From CAYQNU01 sp964419055 (GTDB lineage: Bacteria > Bacteroidota > Bacteroidia > Flavobacteriales_D > Parvicellaceae): a stretch of 64,000 nt of DNA. A program made the translations under genes and the position numbers. Position 1 is the first letter of the stretch, and the number at the start of each line of letters is the position of its first letter. The notes beneath the pieces were generated by a model. That model searched no databases. It was given only the letters and a program-made list of their open reading frames with translations, and had not been told where the DNA came from. Where the stretch lies: positions 82,261 through 146,260 of the forward strand of contig CAYQNU010000011.1 of the NCBI GenBank assembly GCA_964419055.1. The letters run 5' to 3'. This document shows positions 52,203-61,291 of this stretch, piece by piece.

Positions 52203-52685
52203 TTAATAAAAGTTTTCATCGCTAAATAAATCCTCCAATTCATTAATGGTATAATCGGCAGGTGTATTTTCAATAGGTGTTTCATTTTCAAGAGAAGCTA
52301 CTAAAAGCGTGTCTACTTGTGATAAATTTTCTTCTACAGCCACTTCAATCATATCGATGGTTATGGGTTCTTGAACGGGTTCTACTAATGCATTTGGTAT
52401 TTCTGCAATCGAATGTTCCTCTTCGGGTGTAGTAAATAGTATTATCAATAAAATGGCTGCCGCAGCGGCTAACAAACCAATTAATAGTGGTCTTTTTGAG
52501 TTTTTAGATTGTATGGAAATCACCTTTTGAGTAGTAGGTTTTTGTATTTTGTTGGTGATTTCTTCATTTAAATTATCAAAATATTTTTCAGGTATTTTGA
52601 AGTTGTTTTTTTTAGGGATACGCGTCAAGAAACAATCTTCTTCTTGCGTATTTTCTATTTCGTTATGTTTAGTAGTGTTGTCCAT
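52203..52685 (-). CDS. Single-pass membrane protein, likely anti-sigma factor
   Basis: A 160-residue protein with a cytoplasmic N-terminus ('CFLTRIPKKNNFKIPEKYFDNLNEEITNKIQ'), one transmembrane helix at about residues 69-88 ('PLLIGLLAAAAAILLIILF') and an acidic periplasmic tail. No zinc-binding HxxxCxxC motif is visible, so if it is an anti-sigma factor it is of the non-zinc type. Position between the ECF sigma factor and the Spy-like protein supports the role. Confidence 0.65.
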   Translation of the reverse strand: MDNTTKHNEIENTQEEDCFLTRIPKKNNFKIPEKYFDNLNEEITNKIQKPTTQKVISIQSKNSKRPLLIGLLAAAAAILLIILFTTPEEEHSIAEIPNALVEPVQEPITIDMIEVAVEENLSQVDTLLVASLENETPIENTPADYTINELEDLFSDENFY

Positions 52686-52718
52686 ATGTTTTCTTTGACT
52701 AGGTAATTTTGAAATGGT

Positions 52719-53282
52719 TTAATGTGAAGTAACAAAAAGTTCAATTTTTTTTACTGCGTGGTGATAACTGGCCTTTAATGCACCAACTGAAGTGCCCACA
52801 ATTTCTTCAATTTCCTCATATTTAAATTCTTCATAATATTTTAGATGAAATACTAATCGTTGTTTCTCTGGAAGTTGAGCTATGGCTTGTTCTAATTTCA
52901 GCTGAATGGCTTCTCCCGAAAGATCGTCACTCAACTCATCACTTCTTAAATTTTGGACCGAATCAAAATTATATTCATTGGATAAGGATAGGGTAGTGCT
53001 CGATTTTTTGTTCTTTTCTAGAGCTGTGAAAGCCTCGTTAGTAGCTATTTTAAATAACCATGTGTACAATTTACTTTCTCGTTTAAATTGTGGTAATCCC
53101 TTCCAAACTTTTATAAAGGTGTTTTGTAACGCATCATCTGTTAAGCTATGGTCTATCAACAACCTTCTAATGTGCCAATATAATTTAGATTTGTAACTGT
53201 TTATTAATAGTTGCAATGCTTCATTCTCTTTGCCTTCGTCAAAAAGTGAGAAAATGGTAGCATCATGATTAGTACAATTCAT
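52719..53282 (-). CDS. RNA polymerase ECF-type sigma factor
   Basis: A 187-residue sigma-70 factor with regions 2 and 4 only. Region 2 is seen as 'YKSKLYWHIRRLLIDHSLTDDALQNTFIKVWKGLPQFKRESKLYTWLFKIATNEAFTALEKNKK' and region 4 as 'IAQLPEKQRLVFHLKYYEEFKYEEIEEIVGTSVGALKASYHHAVKKIELFV' with a helix-turn-helix. It is the first gene of a three-gene unit. Probably regulates its own operon and envelope genes; targets cannot be read here. Confidence 0.92.
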   Translation of the reverse strand: MNCTNHDATIFSLFDEGKENEALQLLINSYKSKLYWHIRRLLIDHSLTDDALQNTFIKVWKGLPQFKRESKLYTWLFKIATNEAFTALEKNKKSSTTLSLSNEYNFDSVQNLRSDELSDDLSGEAIQLKLEQAIAQLPEKQRLVFHLKYYEEFKYEEIEEIVGTSVGALKASYHHAVKKIELFVTSH

Positions 53283-53363
53283 AGTTACGCTGGTTTATTT
53301 TGGTTGTTTGGTGCCAACATTGGGTATAGACTGCCTAAAAAGCAAAAGGTTTAATCGATAACA

Positions 53364-53400
53364 AAAAAAAAGGTATTCAATTTAATTGAACACCTTTTTT
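53364..53400. terminator. Terminator after fabD
   Basis: A hairpin with arms AAAGGT-A-TTCAA (up to 53380) and TTGAA-C-ACCTTT (from 53386), one A/C mismatch, a 5-base loop, and long A and T runs outside. On the minus strand it lies 21 bases after the fabD stop at 53422. Confidence 0.75.
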
Positions 53401-53421
53401 AGTAATTGTTATAATCGTTAT

Positions 53422-54312
53422 TTATTGAGCTACTAATTCAGCACTTGATGTTTCAAAGGTGCGATCAATTTTTTTGAATAACCCTTGTAACACTTTGCCT
53501 GGACCTACCTCAACAACTGAAGTTGCACCATCAGCAATCATTTGTTCCATGGTCTGTGTCCAACGTACGGGTGCCGTTAATTGAGCAATTAAATTTTCTT
53601 TAATTTCAGCCGGATTCGTAACGCCTTTGGCTGTTACGTTTTGATAGATCGGACAAATAGGAGCATTAATAGTTGTGGTATCAATTGCTGCTTTTAATTC
53701 AGCACTGGCAGGTTGCATCAATGGCGAATGAAACGCTCCACCTACTTGAAGAACTAATGCTCTTTTTGCACCAGCAGCTGTTAATGCTTCACAAGCTCTG
53801 TTCACAGCATTTACTTCTCCTGATATTACCAATTGACCTGGACAGTTGTAATTTGCGGCAACTACCACACCTTCCGTTTCAGCACAAATACGTTCTACAT
53901 CTTCGTTTTCCATTCCCAATACTGCGGCCATTGTAGAAGGAATAGCTTCACAAGCTTTTTGCATAGCCAATGCACGGATAGAAACCAATCGCAATCCATC
54001 TTCAAATGACATAGCGTTGGCAGCAACCAATGCTGAAAATTCTCCTAATGAATGACCAGCCACCATATCGGGTTTAAAACTATTACCCAATACTTTTGCT
54101 AAAATAACGGAATGTAAAAAAATAGCAGGCTGAGTTACCTTTGTTTGTTTCAAGTCCTCATCCGTTCCTTCAAACATCAAATCGGTGATTCTAAAACCAA
54201 GTATTTCATTAGCTTTTTCAAATAATTCTTTTGCAATAGATGAGTTATCATAAAGATCTTTACCCATTCCTACAAATTGAGCTCCTTGTCCAGGAAAAAC
54301 GTATGCTTTCAT
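53422..54312 (-). CDS. fabD: Malonyl-CoA:ACP transacylase
   Basis: A 296-residue enzyme that loads malonyl groups onto acyl carrier protein in fatty-acid synthesis. The 'PGQGAQFVGMG' start, nucleophile S88 in 'VAGHSLGEFSAL', the Arg in 'LVSIRALAMQ' and catalytic H195 in 'GGAFHSPLM' are all present. Its length is typical. It follows the Bax-inhibitor-like gene on the same strand with a gap of 39 bases. Confidence 0.95.
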   Translation of the reverse strand: MKAYVFPGQGAQFVGMGKDLYDNSSIAKELFEKANEILGFRITDLMFEGTDEDLKQTKVTQPAIFLHSVILAKVLGNSFKPDMVAGHSLGEFSALVAANAMSFEDGLRLVSIRALAMQKACEAIPSTMAAVLGMENEDVERICAETEGVVVAANYNCPGQLVISGEVNAVNRACEALTAAGAKRALVLQVGGAFHSPLMQPASAELKAAIDTTTINAPICPIYQNVTAKGVTNPAEIKENLIAQLTAPVRWTQTMEQMIADGATSVVEVGPGKVLQGLFKKIDRTFETSSAELVAQ

Positions 54313-54351
54313 AAATTATTAATTTTGATTCTTCAGTTGAAAATTTAAGAA

Positions 54352-55089
54352 TTAATCATTCAATTTAGAAAGTAATCTTAAAATCTCAATGTATAACCAA
54401 ACCAATGTTACTACTAAACCAAAAGCTCCCATCCACTCCATAAATTTTGGTGCTTTTTGCTCAGCTCCTTTTTCAATAAAATCAAAATCTAATAATAAGT
54501 TAAGTGAAGCTAAAGCTACAACAACCACACTAAATCCAATACCTAAAGCACCATTATCGTGAATCATTGGGATTTGAATACCTGCAAAAGAAAGTCCGAA
54601 AGCTATTAAGTAAAAAATACCAATACCTGCTGTAGCAATCATAATTACCGAACGAAAAGTTTCAGTTACTCGTATGATTCTTGCTTTAAACATAAATAAC
54701 ATTCCAAAAGCAGTACCTGCTGTTAACATAATGGCTTGTAAAACAATACCAGGGAAAACAATTTCGTAGGCTACAGAAATAGCACCTAAGGCAATTCCTT
54801 TAAGAACACAATATATACTTCCGGTGTACATGGCAAATTGTGGTTTGAATGCTGTGAAAACAGCTAAACCGATTGCGCTAAATAAACATACATACATCCA
54901 AGTCATGGACATAGACCCTTTTAACATTAAGTCCCAACCAATAACGGCTGAAATCATTAAAATGGCTAAAAATACAAGTGTTTTGTTAGCGGCTCCGTTT
55001 ACGGTCATCGCTTCTCCTGAATGAGATGCTACATTTGAATCAAATGTTTTTTCACTCATCATTGGGTTTGAACTTTTAAATAATTTCAT
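54352..55089 (-). CDS. Bax inhibitor-1/YccA-family membrane protein
   Basis: A 245-residue polytopic protein with about seven hydrophobic helices and 'SVAYEIVFPGIVLQAIMLTAGTAFGMLFMFKARIIRVTETFRSVI' and 'LLLDFDFIEKGAEQKAPKFMEWMGAFGLVVTLVWLYIEILRLLSKL'. The C-terminal 'D...DFDFIE' acidic residues are the pH-sensing pair seen in the TMBIM fold. Prokaryotic members leak calcium or other cations; role here inferred from family. Confidence 0.87.
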   Translation of the reverse strand: MKLFKSSNPMMSEKTFDSNVASHSGEAMTVNGAANKTLVFLAILMISAVIGWDLMLKGSMSMTWMYVCLFSAIGLAVFTAFKPQFAMYTGSIYCVLKGIALGAISVAYEIVFPGIVLQAIMLTAGTAFGMLFMFKARIIRVTETFRSVIMIATAGIGIFYLIAFGLSFAGIQIPMIHDNGALGIGFSVVVVALASLNLLLDFDFIEKGAEQKAPKFMEWMGAFGLVVTLVWLYIEILRLLSKLND

Positions 55090-55159
55090 AATTGTATGAT
55101 TTATTGTTGTTTAATAGTTATTTGCTAAAATTTAGGTTCAAAATTAATCAAAAAATAGC

Positions 55160-55579
55160 TTATTCTCCGAAGTACTCTACAAAATTATTTTCAGATTCAT
55201 AAATTTTAACACAATGAAGCTGGGCTCCTAAGTCTTTAATTTTTGATTCGAGGACTTCCCAGATGGCTAACGTTAAGTTTTCAGTGCTGGCTAACTTTCC
55301 TCTCATAAAATCAACATCTAAATTAATGTTTCGGTGATCAATTTTTTCAATAACGTGGTCTTTTATAATAGTGCTTACGTCTTTCAAGTCAACACAATAA
55401 CCTGTTTCGGGTTGCGGTGAACCTTTTACGGTTACAAATAATTCGTAATTGTGTCCGTGCCAATTTTTATTGGAACATTTCCCAAATACTTCTTCATTTT
55501 TTTCGGGGCTCCATGCTGGATTATACATTTGATGAGCAGCATTAAATCGCTCTCTTCTGGTTACGTAAACTATTGCCAT
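55160..55579 (-). CDS. queD: 6-carboxytetrahydropterin synthase
   Basis: A 139-residue QueD/PTPS-type enzyme of queuosine synthesis, acting on dihydroneopterin triphosphate. The zinc ligands are the His in 'RFNAAHQMYNPAW' and the pair in 'WHGHNYELFVTV'. The catalytic Cys is in 'FGKCSNKNWHG', and 'DHRNINLDVDF' and 'KIYESENNFVEYFG' supply the other site residues. Length fits. Transcribed with MerR upstream (43-base gap). Confidence 0.92.
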   Translation of the reverse strand: MAIVYVTRRERFNAAHQMYNPAWSPEKNEEVFGKCSNKNWHGHNYELFVTVKGSPQPETGYCVDLKDVSTIIKDHVIEKIDHRNINLDVDFMRGKLASTENLTLAIWEVLESKIKDLGAQLHCVKIYESENNFVEYFGE

Positions 55580-55622
55580 TATTGTTGTTTTGTAAAAGAA
55601 ACAAAAAAGAATCTATAAAGTT

Positions 55623-55973
55623 TTACTCTAGATTGGATTTTATTTGAATCAATTCCTTTTTGATGTTAATTAGACGCTCAATAACCTCTATGTTTTTATT
55701 GTGCTCCACTTTTGTCTCTTTGTCTTTAAGCTTATCTTTAGCTCCTTGTAATGTGAAACCTTGTTCCTTTACCAAGTGATAAATGATTTGGAAATTTCGA
55801 ACGTCTTGTTGGGTAAACATTCGATTACCTTTTTTGTTTTTGTGTGGTTTGATGATATCAAATTCCTTCTCCCAAAAACGTATTAATGAGGTATTTACTT
55901 CAAACATTTCGGCTACTTCTCCAATAGAAAAATAGAGTTTATTCGGATTGATATTAGGTGTTAAATAATTCAT
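55623..55973 (-). CDS. MerR-family transcriptional regulator
   Basis: A 116-residue short MerR protein. The winged helix-turn-helix reads 'KLYFSIGEVAEMFEVNTSLIRFWEKEFDIIKPHKNKKGNRMFTQQDVRNFQIIYHLVKEQGFTLQGAKDKL', then a short helical coiled-coil tail. There is no Cys-rich effector domain, so it is not a metal sensor of the MerR/CueR type. This short Bacteroidota form is often found alone; target unknown. Confidence 0.9.
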   Translation of the reverse strand: MNYLTPNINPNKLYFSIGEVAEMFEVNTSLIRFWEKEFDIIKPHKNKKGNRMFTQQDVRNFQIIYHLVKEQGFTLQGAKDKLKDKETKVEHNKNIEVIERLINIKKELIQIKSNLE

Positions 55974-56119
55974 CGAGGGCTAAAATAAATATTATTTAGA
56001 TAAACCAAGTTTTTTTGGAATGAATATTTTCAATGTGTTGAAATCTTAGTGTAAACCCAAGATTATTATTTGGCTTTTAGGGTAGATACAATTAACATTA
56101 CACCTTGTACAACTTTTTG

Positions 56120-57154
56120 ATGAAATTAACGTGTTTTTCTGTTCCTTTGTGGCACGTGAATTACATTGGATCTAAATATAAGCTATCAGACTTTATTGTG
56201 ACCTCTATCAAAAATGTGGTAGGTGATGATTTGTCTCAAAAAGTGTTTTGTGATTTGTTTGCCGGAACTGGAATCGTAGGAAGAACGTTCAAGCCGCTTG
56301 TGAAAAAAGTCATTTCCAACGACCTTGAGTTGTATAGTTTTGTATTAAACAAACATTATATAGGTAATTGTAAAAATGTTCTAAATGCGGAATCAATTAT
56401 TTCTCAATTAAATAATTTGAAAGGTGAAGTGGGCTTTATTGCTGAGCATTACAGTGAAATTGGAACGGCAAAAAGAAATTACTTTAGTATTGAAAATGCT
56501 CAAAAAATAGATGCTATCAGAAGTCAAATTGAAAAATGGAAGCTAGCTAATGAAATTACCAATGAATTGTATTACCTTTTATTGACCTCTTTGATTGAAG
56601 CAGCCGATAAAATTGCCAATACAGCATCTGTTTATGGGGCTTATTTGAAAAAGTTAAAGAAAACAGCACAAAAAGACATTTGGCTTACCTTTCCTAATTA
56701 CGATTTAACTCATCAAAATAATGAAGTGTTTCAATCGGATAGTGCGGAGCTCATCCAAACCATAGAAGGGGATATTTTGTATTTAGATCCTCCCTATAAC
56801 CAACGTCAATACGGTGCAAATTATCACTTGTTGACCACAATAGCAAAATACGATGAATTTACACCTTCTGGAAAAACAGGTATGAGGAGTTACAGAAAAT
56901 CAGATTATTGTCGCAAAGGGGAAGTAACAGCTGCCTTTGAAACGTTGATTGCCAATGCTCAATTTAAATACATATTTTTGAGTTACAACAACGAAGGGTT
57001 AATGCCTCCTGATGTCATTGAAAAAATAATGAGTAAATACGGCCGCTATTCTTTACAGAAAATTGCTTACCAACGATTTAAGTCTGATAAAACAGCCAGT
57101 AGGAATCATAAGGCTGATGCTACAATTGAGTATTTACACATTTTAGAGAAATAG
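56120..57154 (+). CDS. Orphan D12-class DNA adenine methyltransferase
   Basis: A 344-residue N6-adenine methyltransferase of the MT-A70-unrelated D12 type. Motif I is 'VFCDLFAGTGIVGRTF' and the catalytic motif IV is 'ILYLDPPYNQRQYG' (D-P-P-Y). The N-terminal 'NYIGSKYKL' binds S-adenosylmethionine. I chose the ATG at 56120; a GTG at 56156 (VNYIGSK) is also possible, and an upstream TTG at 56105 is less likely. No restriction endonuclease is adjacent, so it is a solitary methylase whose recognition site cannot be told from sequence. It is 4 bases upstream of xerD. Confidence 0.87.
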   Translation: MKLTCFSVPLWHVNYIGSKYKLSDFIVTSIKNVVGDDLSQKVFCDLFAGTGIVGRTFKPLVKKVISNDLELYSFVLNKHYIGNCKNVLNAESIISQLNNLKGEVGFIAEHYSEIGTAKRNYFSIENAQKIDAIRSQIEKWKLANEITNELYYLLLTSLIEAADKIANTASVYGAYLKKLKKTAQKDIWLTFPNYDLTHQNNEVFQSDSAELIQTIEGDILYLDPPYNQRQYGANYHLLTTIAKYDEFTPSGKTGMRSYRKSDYCRKGEVTAAFETLIANAQFKYIFLSYNNEGLMPPDVIEKIMSKYGRYSLQKIAYQRFKSDKTASRNHKADATIEYLHILEK

Positions 57155-57158
57155 CGCT

Positions 57159-58094
57159 ATGTCAAAAGATATTGGGCCATTAAAAGGTGAGAGTTATTAC
57201 AAAGGTTTTAAAGCTTATTTGGAGTTAGAAAAATCGTTAGCTGCCAATTCTGTGGAGAGTTACTTGCGTGATGTGGACAAATTGTATCGATATTTTAACC
57301 AAATTCACCCTACGTCTCTTTCAATGGGGGAAATCACTTTTAAAGATCTCCAAGGTTTCATTAAATGGATCAACGAAATAGGGTTAGGGGCTCGTTCTCA
57401 AGCACGCATTATATCGGGCATTAAGGCCTTTTTTAAATACTTGTTATTGGAGGAAATCATTCAAAAAGATCCTTCTGAGTTGTTAGAGACGCCTAATTTA
57501 GGAAGGAAACTTCCGGATACCTTGTCGGTAGAAGAAATTGACAAGATGATAGAAGCCATAGATCGATCTACTGCTGAAGGCGAACGTAATGTAGCGATAA
57601 TTGAAGTGTTGTATGGTTGTGGATTGAGAGCCAGTGAATTAGTTAATTTTAAACTTTCTGATATTTATTGGTCAGAAGGGTTTTTACGCATTATTGGAAA
57701 AGGTAATAAACAACGTTTGATTCCCTTTGGTGAGGTGGTTGAAAAACATCTAAAAATTTATTTGAATCAAGTACGTTGTCATCAACCCATCAAAAAAGGA
57801 ATGGAAGATATTGTCTTTTTAAACAGAAGAGGAAGTGCTCTTTCGAGAGTGATGATTTTTATCATTGTAAAAGACTTGGTTAGTAAAGCTGGGATTCAAA
57901 AAGTCATTTCTCCGCACACCTTGCGTCATTCTTTTGCAACACATCTTGTGGAAGGTGGTGCCGATTTGCGGGCGGTTCAGGAAATGCTTGGTCACGAATC
58001 CATTACCACTACAGAGATTTATACACATCTCGACAGGAGTTACTTAAAACAAGTTATGAATGAATTTCATCCTCTGAACAAGATGATGAAGTAG
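57159..58094 (+). CDS. xerD: Site-specific tyrosine recombinase XerD
   Basis: A 311-residue tyrosine recombinase. The full catalytic set is visible: R157 ('GCGLRASELVNF'), H253 and R256 ('SPHTLRHSFATHLV'), H279 ('MLGHESITT') and the nucleophile Y288 ('EIYTHLDRSY'). All lie exactly 9 residues later than in E. coli XerD. The N-terminal SAM-like domain starts at 'GFKAYLELEKSLAANSVESYLRDVDKLYRYF'. There is no insertion typical of integron integrases. Resolution of chromosome dimers at dif with XerC is the expected role. Confidence 0.95.
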   Translation: MSKDIGPLKGESYYKGFKAYLELEKSLAANSVESYLRDVDKLYRYFNQIHPTSLSMGEITFKDLQGFIKWINEIGLGARSQARIISGIKAFFKYLLLEEIIQKDPSELLETPNLGRKLPDTLSVEEIDKMIEAIDRSTAEGERNVAIIEVLYGCGLRASELVNFKLSDIYWSEGFLRIIGKGNKQRLIPFGEVVEKHLKIYLNQVRCHQPIKKGMEDIVFLNRRGSALSRVMIFIIVKDLVSKAGIQKVISPHTLRHSFATHLVEGGADLRAVQEMLGHESITTTEIYTHLDRSYLKQVMNEFHPLNKMMK

Positions 58095-58124
58095 CATAAG
58101 GGTTGTATTTTTATATTAAATACA

Positions 58125-58605
58125 ATGAAAATCGTATCGAGAACGTGCGAGGGAAAAAGGGAGTTTCGACTTCAGTCTTGTTCTCGATATAATTTTCTAT
58201 TTTACTACTGATTTTTTCAAAATCACTGTAAAATATACGAAAACCACTCGAACTGACTGTAAGTGATCTCATGTGCGTCAGTCAGTTCGAGTGATTTTCG
58301 AGAAAAAAGTATTTAATGCATAAAAATTGGTTTTTTAACAGAGTTACTTTTTTACCGCGATGAAAATCGTATCGAGAACGTGCGAAGGAAAAAGGGGGAT
58401 ATGTCTTCAGACTTGTTTTCGATACAATTTTCTATTTTACTACTGATTTTTCAAAATTACTGTAAAATATACGAAAACCACTCGAACTGACTGTAAGTGC
58501 TCTCTAGTGCGTCAGTCAGTTCGAGTGGTTTTCGTAATGAAATGAAGAAAATTGTATCGAGAACGTGCGAAGGAATGTATATTCAAGTCTGTTCTCAATC
58601 CAATT
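58125..58605. repeat. Tandem structured repeat, about 2.3 units
   Basis: Unit 1 starts at ATGAAAATCGTATCGAGAAC (58125) and unit 2, 235 bases on, at 58360. A partial third unit starts at 58542 (185 bases on, a spacer missing). Each unit has one hairpin with ATCGAGAAC/GTTCTCGAT-type arms and a second, long hairpin with arms CGAAAACCACTCGAACTGAC and the reverse complement, at about 58239-58300 and 58472-58534. In unit 2 the outer arm pairs perfectly. It fills the gap between xerD and lon; no protein-coding frame is credible. The rest of the gap to 58810 holds the lon leader with nothing else recognised. Confidence 0.7.
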
Positions 58606-58810
58606 TCTACATTTTGCACGAACACCCAATCCTCTTTTGACACATAAAGTCGCTAACTTTTGCTCGGCATAACATTTGACAACTAAACAGCGAATTAGAA
58701 GAGTAACTGATTTAAAAATAAGCAGATAGCCTCTTTTCTTTGAGACCATGGGTAAATTAATTGACTGTTTACGCCCTTTTTTGTGACATATTGACTTAAT
58801 TTGTTGAATT

Positions 58811-61291
58811 ATGAATGACTTTTTATCAGATAAAAAAACACTGGTTTTAACATCCATGAATGATGGTGAAACTGAATTCATTCCTTTGTTATCGCAAGAG
58901 GATGAAGAACGAATGAATAATGAAGCAATTCCTGAGGAATTAGCTATTTTGTCGTTACGTAACAATGTACTTTTTCCAGGTGTTGTGATTCCCATTACCG
59001 TGGGAAGAGACAAGTCGGTGAAATTGATCCAAGATGCCTATAAACGAAAACAATTAATAGGTGTTTTTTCACAAAAAGATGCCTCCATCGAAAACCCTAC
59101 GTATGCTGATTTGAATAGAATTGGAACCGTAGCGCGCATCATCAAATTGTTGAAAATGCCTGATGGTAGTTCTACCGTAATCATACAAGGAAACAGACGC
59201 TGTGAAATGTTGGAATGTGTGACCGAAACACCTTATTTGATTGCTAAAGTAACTTCATTTAATGAAAAGAAATTAGGTAAAATTGATTCGAGAATGCACG
59301 CCTTGTTTGAATCATTAAAAGATTTATCGTTGCAGATTATTGCTCAATCACCTCATTTGCCAACAGAAGCATCATTTGCTATAAAAAATATTGAAAGTTC
59401 TTCCTTTTTGGTCAATTTCATTTCGTCACATATGCAAGCCGAAGTGGGAGAGAAGCAGTCCCTTTTACAAGAACCTGACTTAATTAAACGAGCCGAATTG
59501 TTGCTCAAACATTTGACCAAAGAATTGCAAATGGTTGAATTAAAAAACGATATCCAATCAAAAGTAAGGGTTGATTTAGACAAGCAACAACGGGAGTATT
59601 TTCTTCAACAACAAATGAAGGAAATTCAAAACGAATTGGGCGAAAATCCTATGCAGCAAGAATTGACTTCAATGAGAAGCCGAGCTGCTAAGAAGAAATG
59701 GTCAGTTAAAGTATCCGATACGTTCCATAAAGAAATGGATAAGTTGAGCCGTATGAACCCGCAAGGTGCTGATTACAGTGTGCAACTGAACTATTTGCAA
59801 TTGTTGTTGGATTTACCTTGGGGCGAATATACCAAAGACAAATTTGATTTAAAGAAAGCACAGAAAATATTAGATAGAGACCACTCGGGATTAGAGAAAG
59901 TAAAAGAGCGCATCATTGAATATTTGGCTGTTTTGAAACTAAAAGGGGATATGAAATCGCCCATTTTATGTTTATATGGTCCTCCTGGTGTAGGTAAAAC
60001 TTCGTTGGGAAAATCCATTGCTGAAGCCATCGGTAGAAAGTATGTGCGCATGTCGTTGGGAGGTGTGCATGATGAAGCTGAAATTAGAGGTCACCGTAAA
60101 ACCTACATTGGTGCTATGCCCGGCAGAGTATTGACCAATATCAAAAAAGCTGAATCTTCCAATCCTGTTTTTGTTTTGGACGAAATAGATAAAGTGGGTA
60201 CCAGTCATCATGGCGATCCTTCTTCTGCATTGCTAGAGGTGTTAGATCCCGAACAAAATGATTCGTTTCAAGATAATTACGTAGAATTAGAATATGATTT
60301 GAGTAAGGTCATGTTTATAGCCACGGCCAATGATTTGAGTACCATTCAACCGGCTTTGCGCGATAGAATGGAAATTATTGAAGTGAATGGATATACGATT
60401 GAAGAAAAAATCGAAATTGCTAAAAATCATTTACTTCCCAAGCAGCTAAAAGAACACGGTTTTGATGCTAAACAATTGAAAATTGACAATAAAGTAATTG
60501 AAAAAATCATTGAAACCTACACCAATGAAAGCGGTGTAAGAGGCTTGGAAAAACGAATTGCCAAATTGGTGCGTTTTAGAGCCAAACAAATAGCCATTGA
60601 AGAATCATTTGACATTACCATTGGCTTGGATGAATTGGGTAAAATATTGGGACCTTCGTATGAAAAAGACAAATACGAAACCAACGATGTAGCAGGTGTA
60701 GTTACTGGTTTAGCTTGGACACGAACAGGAGGAGATATTTTGTTTATTGAAAGTTCCATCACCAAAGGGAAAGGTAAATTGACCTTAACAGGTAATTTGG
60801 GTGACGTCATGAAAGAATCGGCAGTGATAGCATTAGAATACCTAAAAGCGCATGCTGATTTGTTAGGTTTGAATCAAGAACTGTTTGATCAATACAACGT
60901 GCATGTTCACGTGCCTGAAGGTGCTACTCCAAAAGATGGCCCATCGGCAGGGATAACGATGTTGACAGCTTTGGCTTCGTTGTTTACGCAACGCAAAGTC
61001 AAAAAATACTTGGCTATGACGGGCGAAATCACGTTGAGAGGACAAGTGCTTCCTGTTGGTGGAATAAAAGAAAAAATATTGGCAGCAAAAAGAGCCAACA
61101 TTAAAGAAATCATCCTGTGTGAGAAAAACAGAAAAGATATTGAAGATATCAACCCTTCCTATTTAAAAGGAATGACCTTTCATTTTGTAAAAGAAATGAA
61201 AGAAGTATTGAACTTGGCGTTGATGACCGATAAAGTGAAGAATGCTGTAACCGTTTCAAATTATATCGATGACAAATCAACAGCTAATTGA
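58811..61291 (+). CDS. lon: ATP-dependent protease Lon
   Basis: An 826-residue AAA+ serine protease. The N-terminal substrate-binding domain runs to about residue 280 ('LAILSLRNNVLFPGVVIPITVGRDKS'). Walker A is at residues 390-397 (G-P-P-G-V-G-K-T), and 'VFVLDEIDKVG' is Walker B. The protease domain at the end has nucleophile S712 in 'PKDGPSAGITMLT' and the catalytic Lys in 'GGIKEKILAAKR'. Length is typical. The next gene overlaps its 3' end by 23 bases. Confidence 0.96.
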   Translation: MNDFLSDKKTLVLTSMNDGETEFIPLLSQEDEERMNNEAIPEELAILSLRNNVLFPGVVIPITVGRDKSVKLIQDAYKRKQLIGVFSQKDASIENPTYADLNRIGTVARIIKLLKMPDGSSTVIIQGNRRCEMLECVTETPYLIAKVTSFNEKKLGKIDSRMHALFESLKDLSLQIIAQSPHLPTEASFAIKNIESSSFLVNFISSHMQAEVGEKQSLLQEPDLIKRAELLLKHLTKELQMVELKNDIQSKVRVDLDKQQREYFLQQQMKEIQNELGENPMQQELTSMRSRAAKKKWSVKVSDTFHKEMDKLSRMNPQGADYSVQLNYLQLLLDLPWGEYTKDKFDLKKAQKILDRDHSGLEKVKERIIEYLAVLKLKGDMKSPILCLYGPPGVGKTSLGKSIAEAIGRKYVRMSLGGVHDEAEIRGHRKTYIGAMPGRVLTNIKKAESSNPVFVLDEIDKVGTSHHGDPSSALLEVLDPEQNDSFQDNYVELEYDLSKVMFIATANDLSTIQPALRDRMEIIEVNGYTIEEKIEIAKNHLLPKQLKEHGFDAKQLKIDNKVIEKIIETYTNESGVRGLEKRIAKLVRFRAKQIAIEESFDITIGLDELGKILGPSYEKDKYETNDVAGVVTGLAWTRTGGDILFIESSITKGKGKLTLTGNLGDVMKESAVIALEYLKAHADLLGLNQELFDQYNVHVHVPEGATPKDGPSAGITMLTALASLFTQRKVKKYLAMTGEITLRGQVLPVGGIKEKILAAKRANIKEIILCEKNRKDIEDINPSYLKGMTFHFVKEMKEVLNLALMTDKVKNAVTVSNYIDDKSTAN

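Noticed and set aside
57159..58094. Integron integrase at 57.2-58.1 kb
   Set aside because: Catalytic residues have the exact spacing of XerD and there is no integron-specific insertion; it sits away from the cassettes beside lon.
58125..58605. CRISPR-like array between xerD and lon
   Set aside because: Units are 185-235 bases long, mostly identical throughout, with no short regular spacers and no cas genes. It is a tandem structured repeat.
58095..58810. A dif site next to xerD
   Set aside because: I could not find a convincing 28-base Xer site; xerD is usually not adjacent to dif and the hairpin repeats do not look like one.
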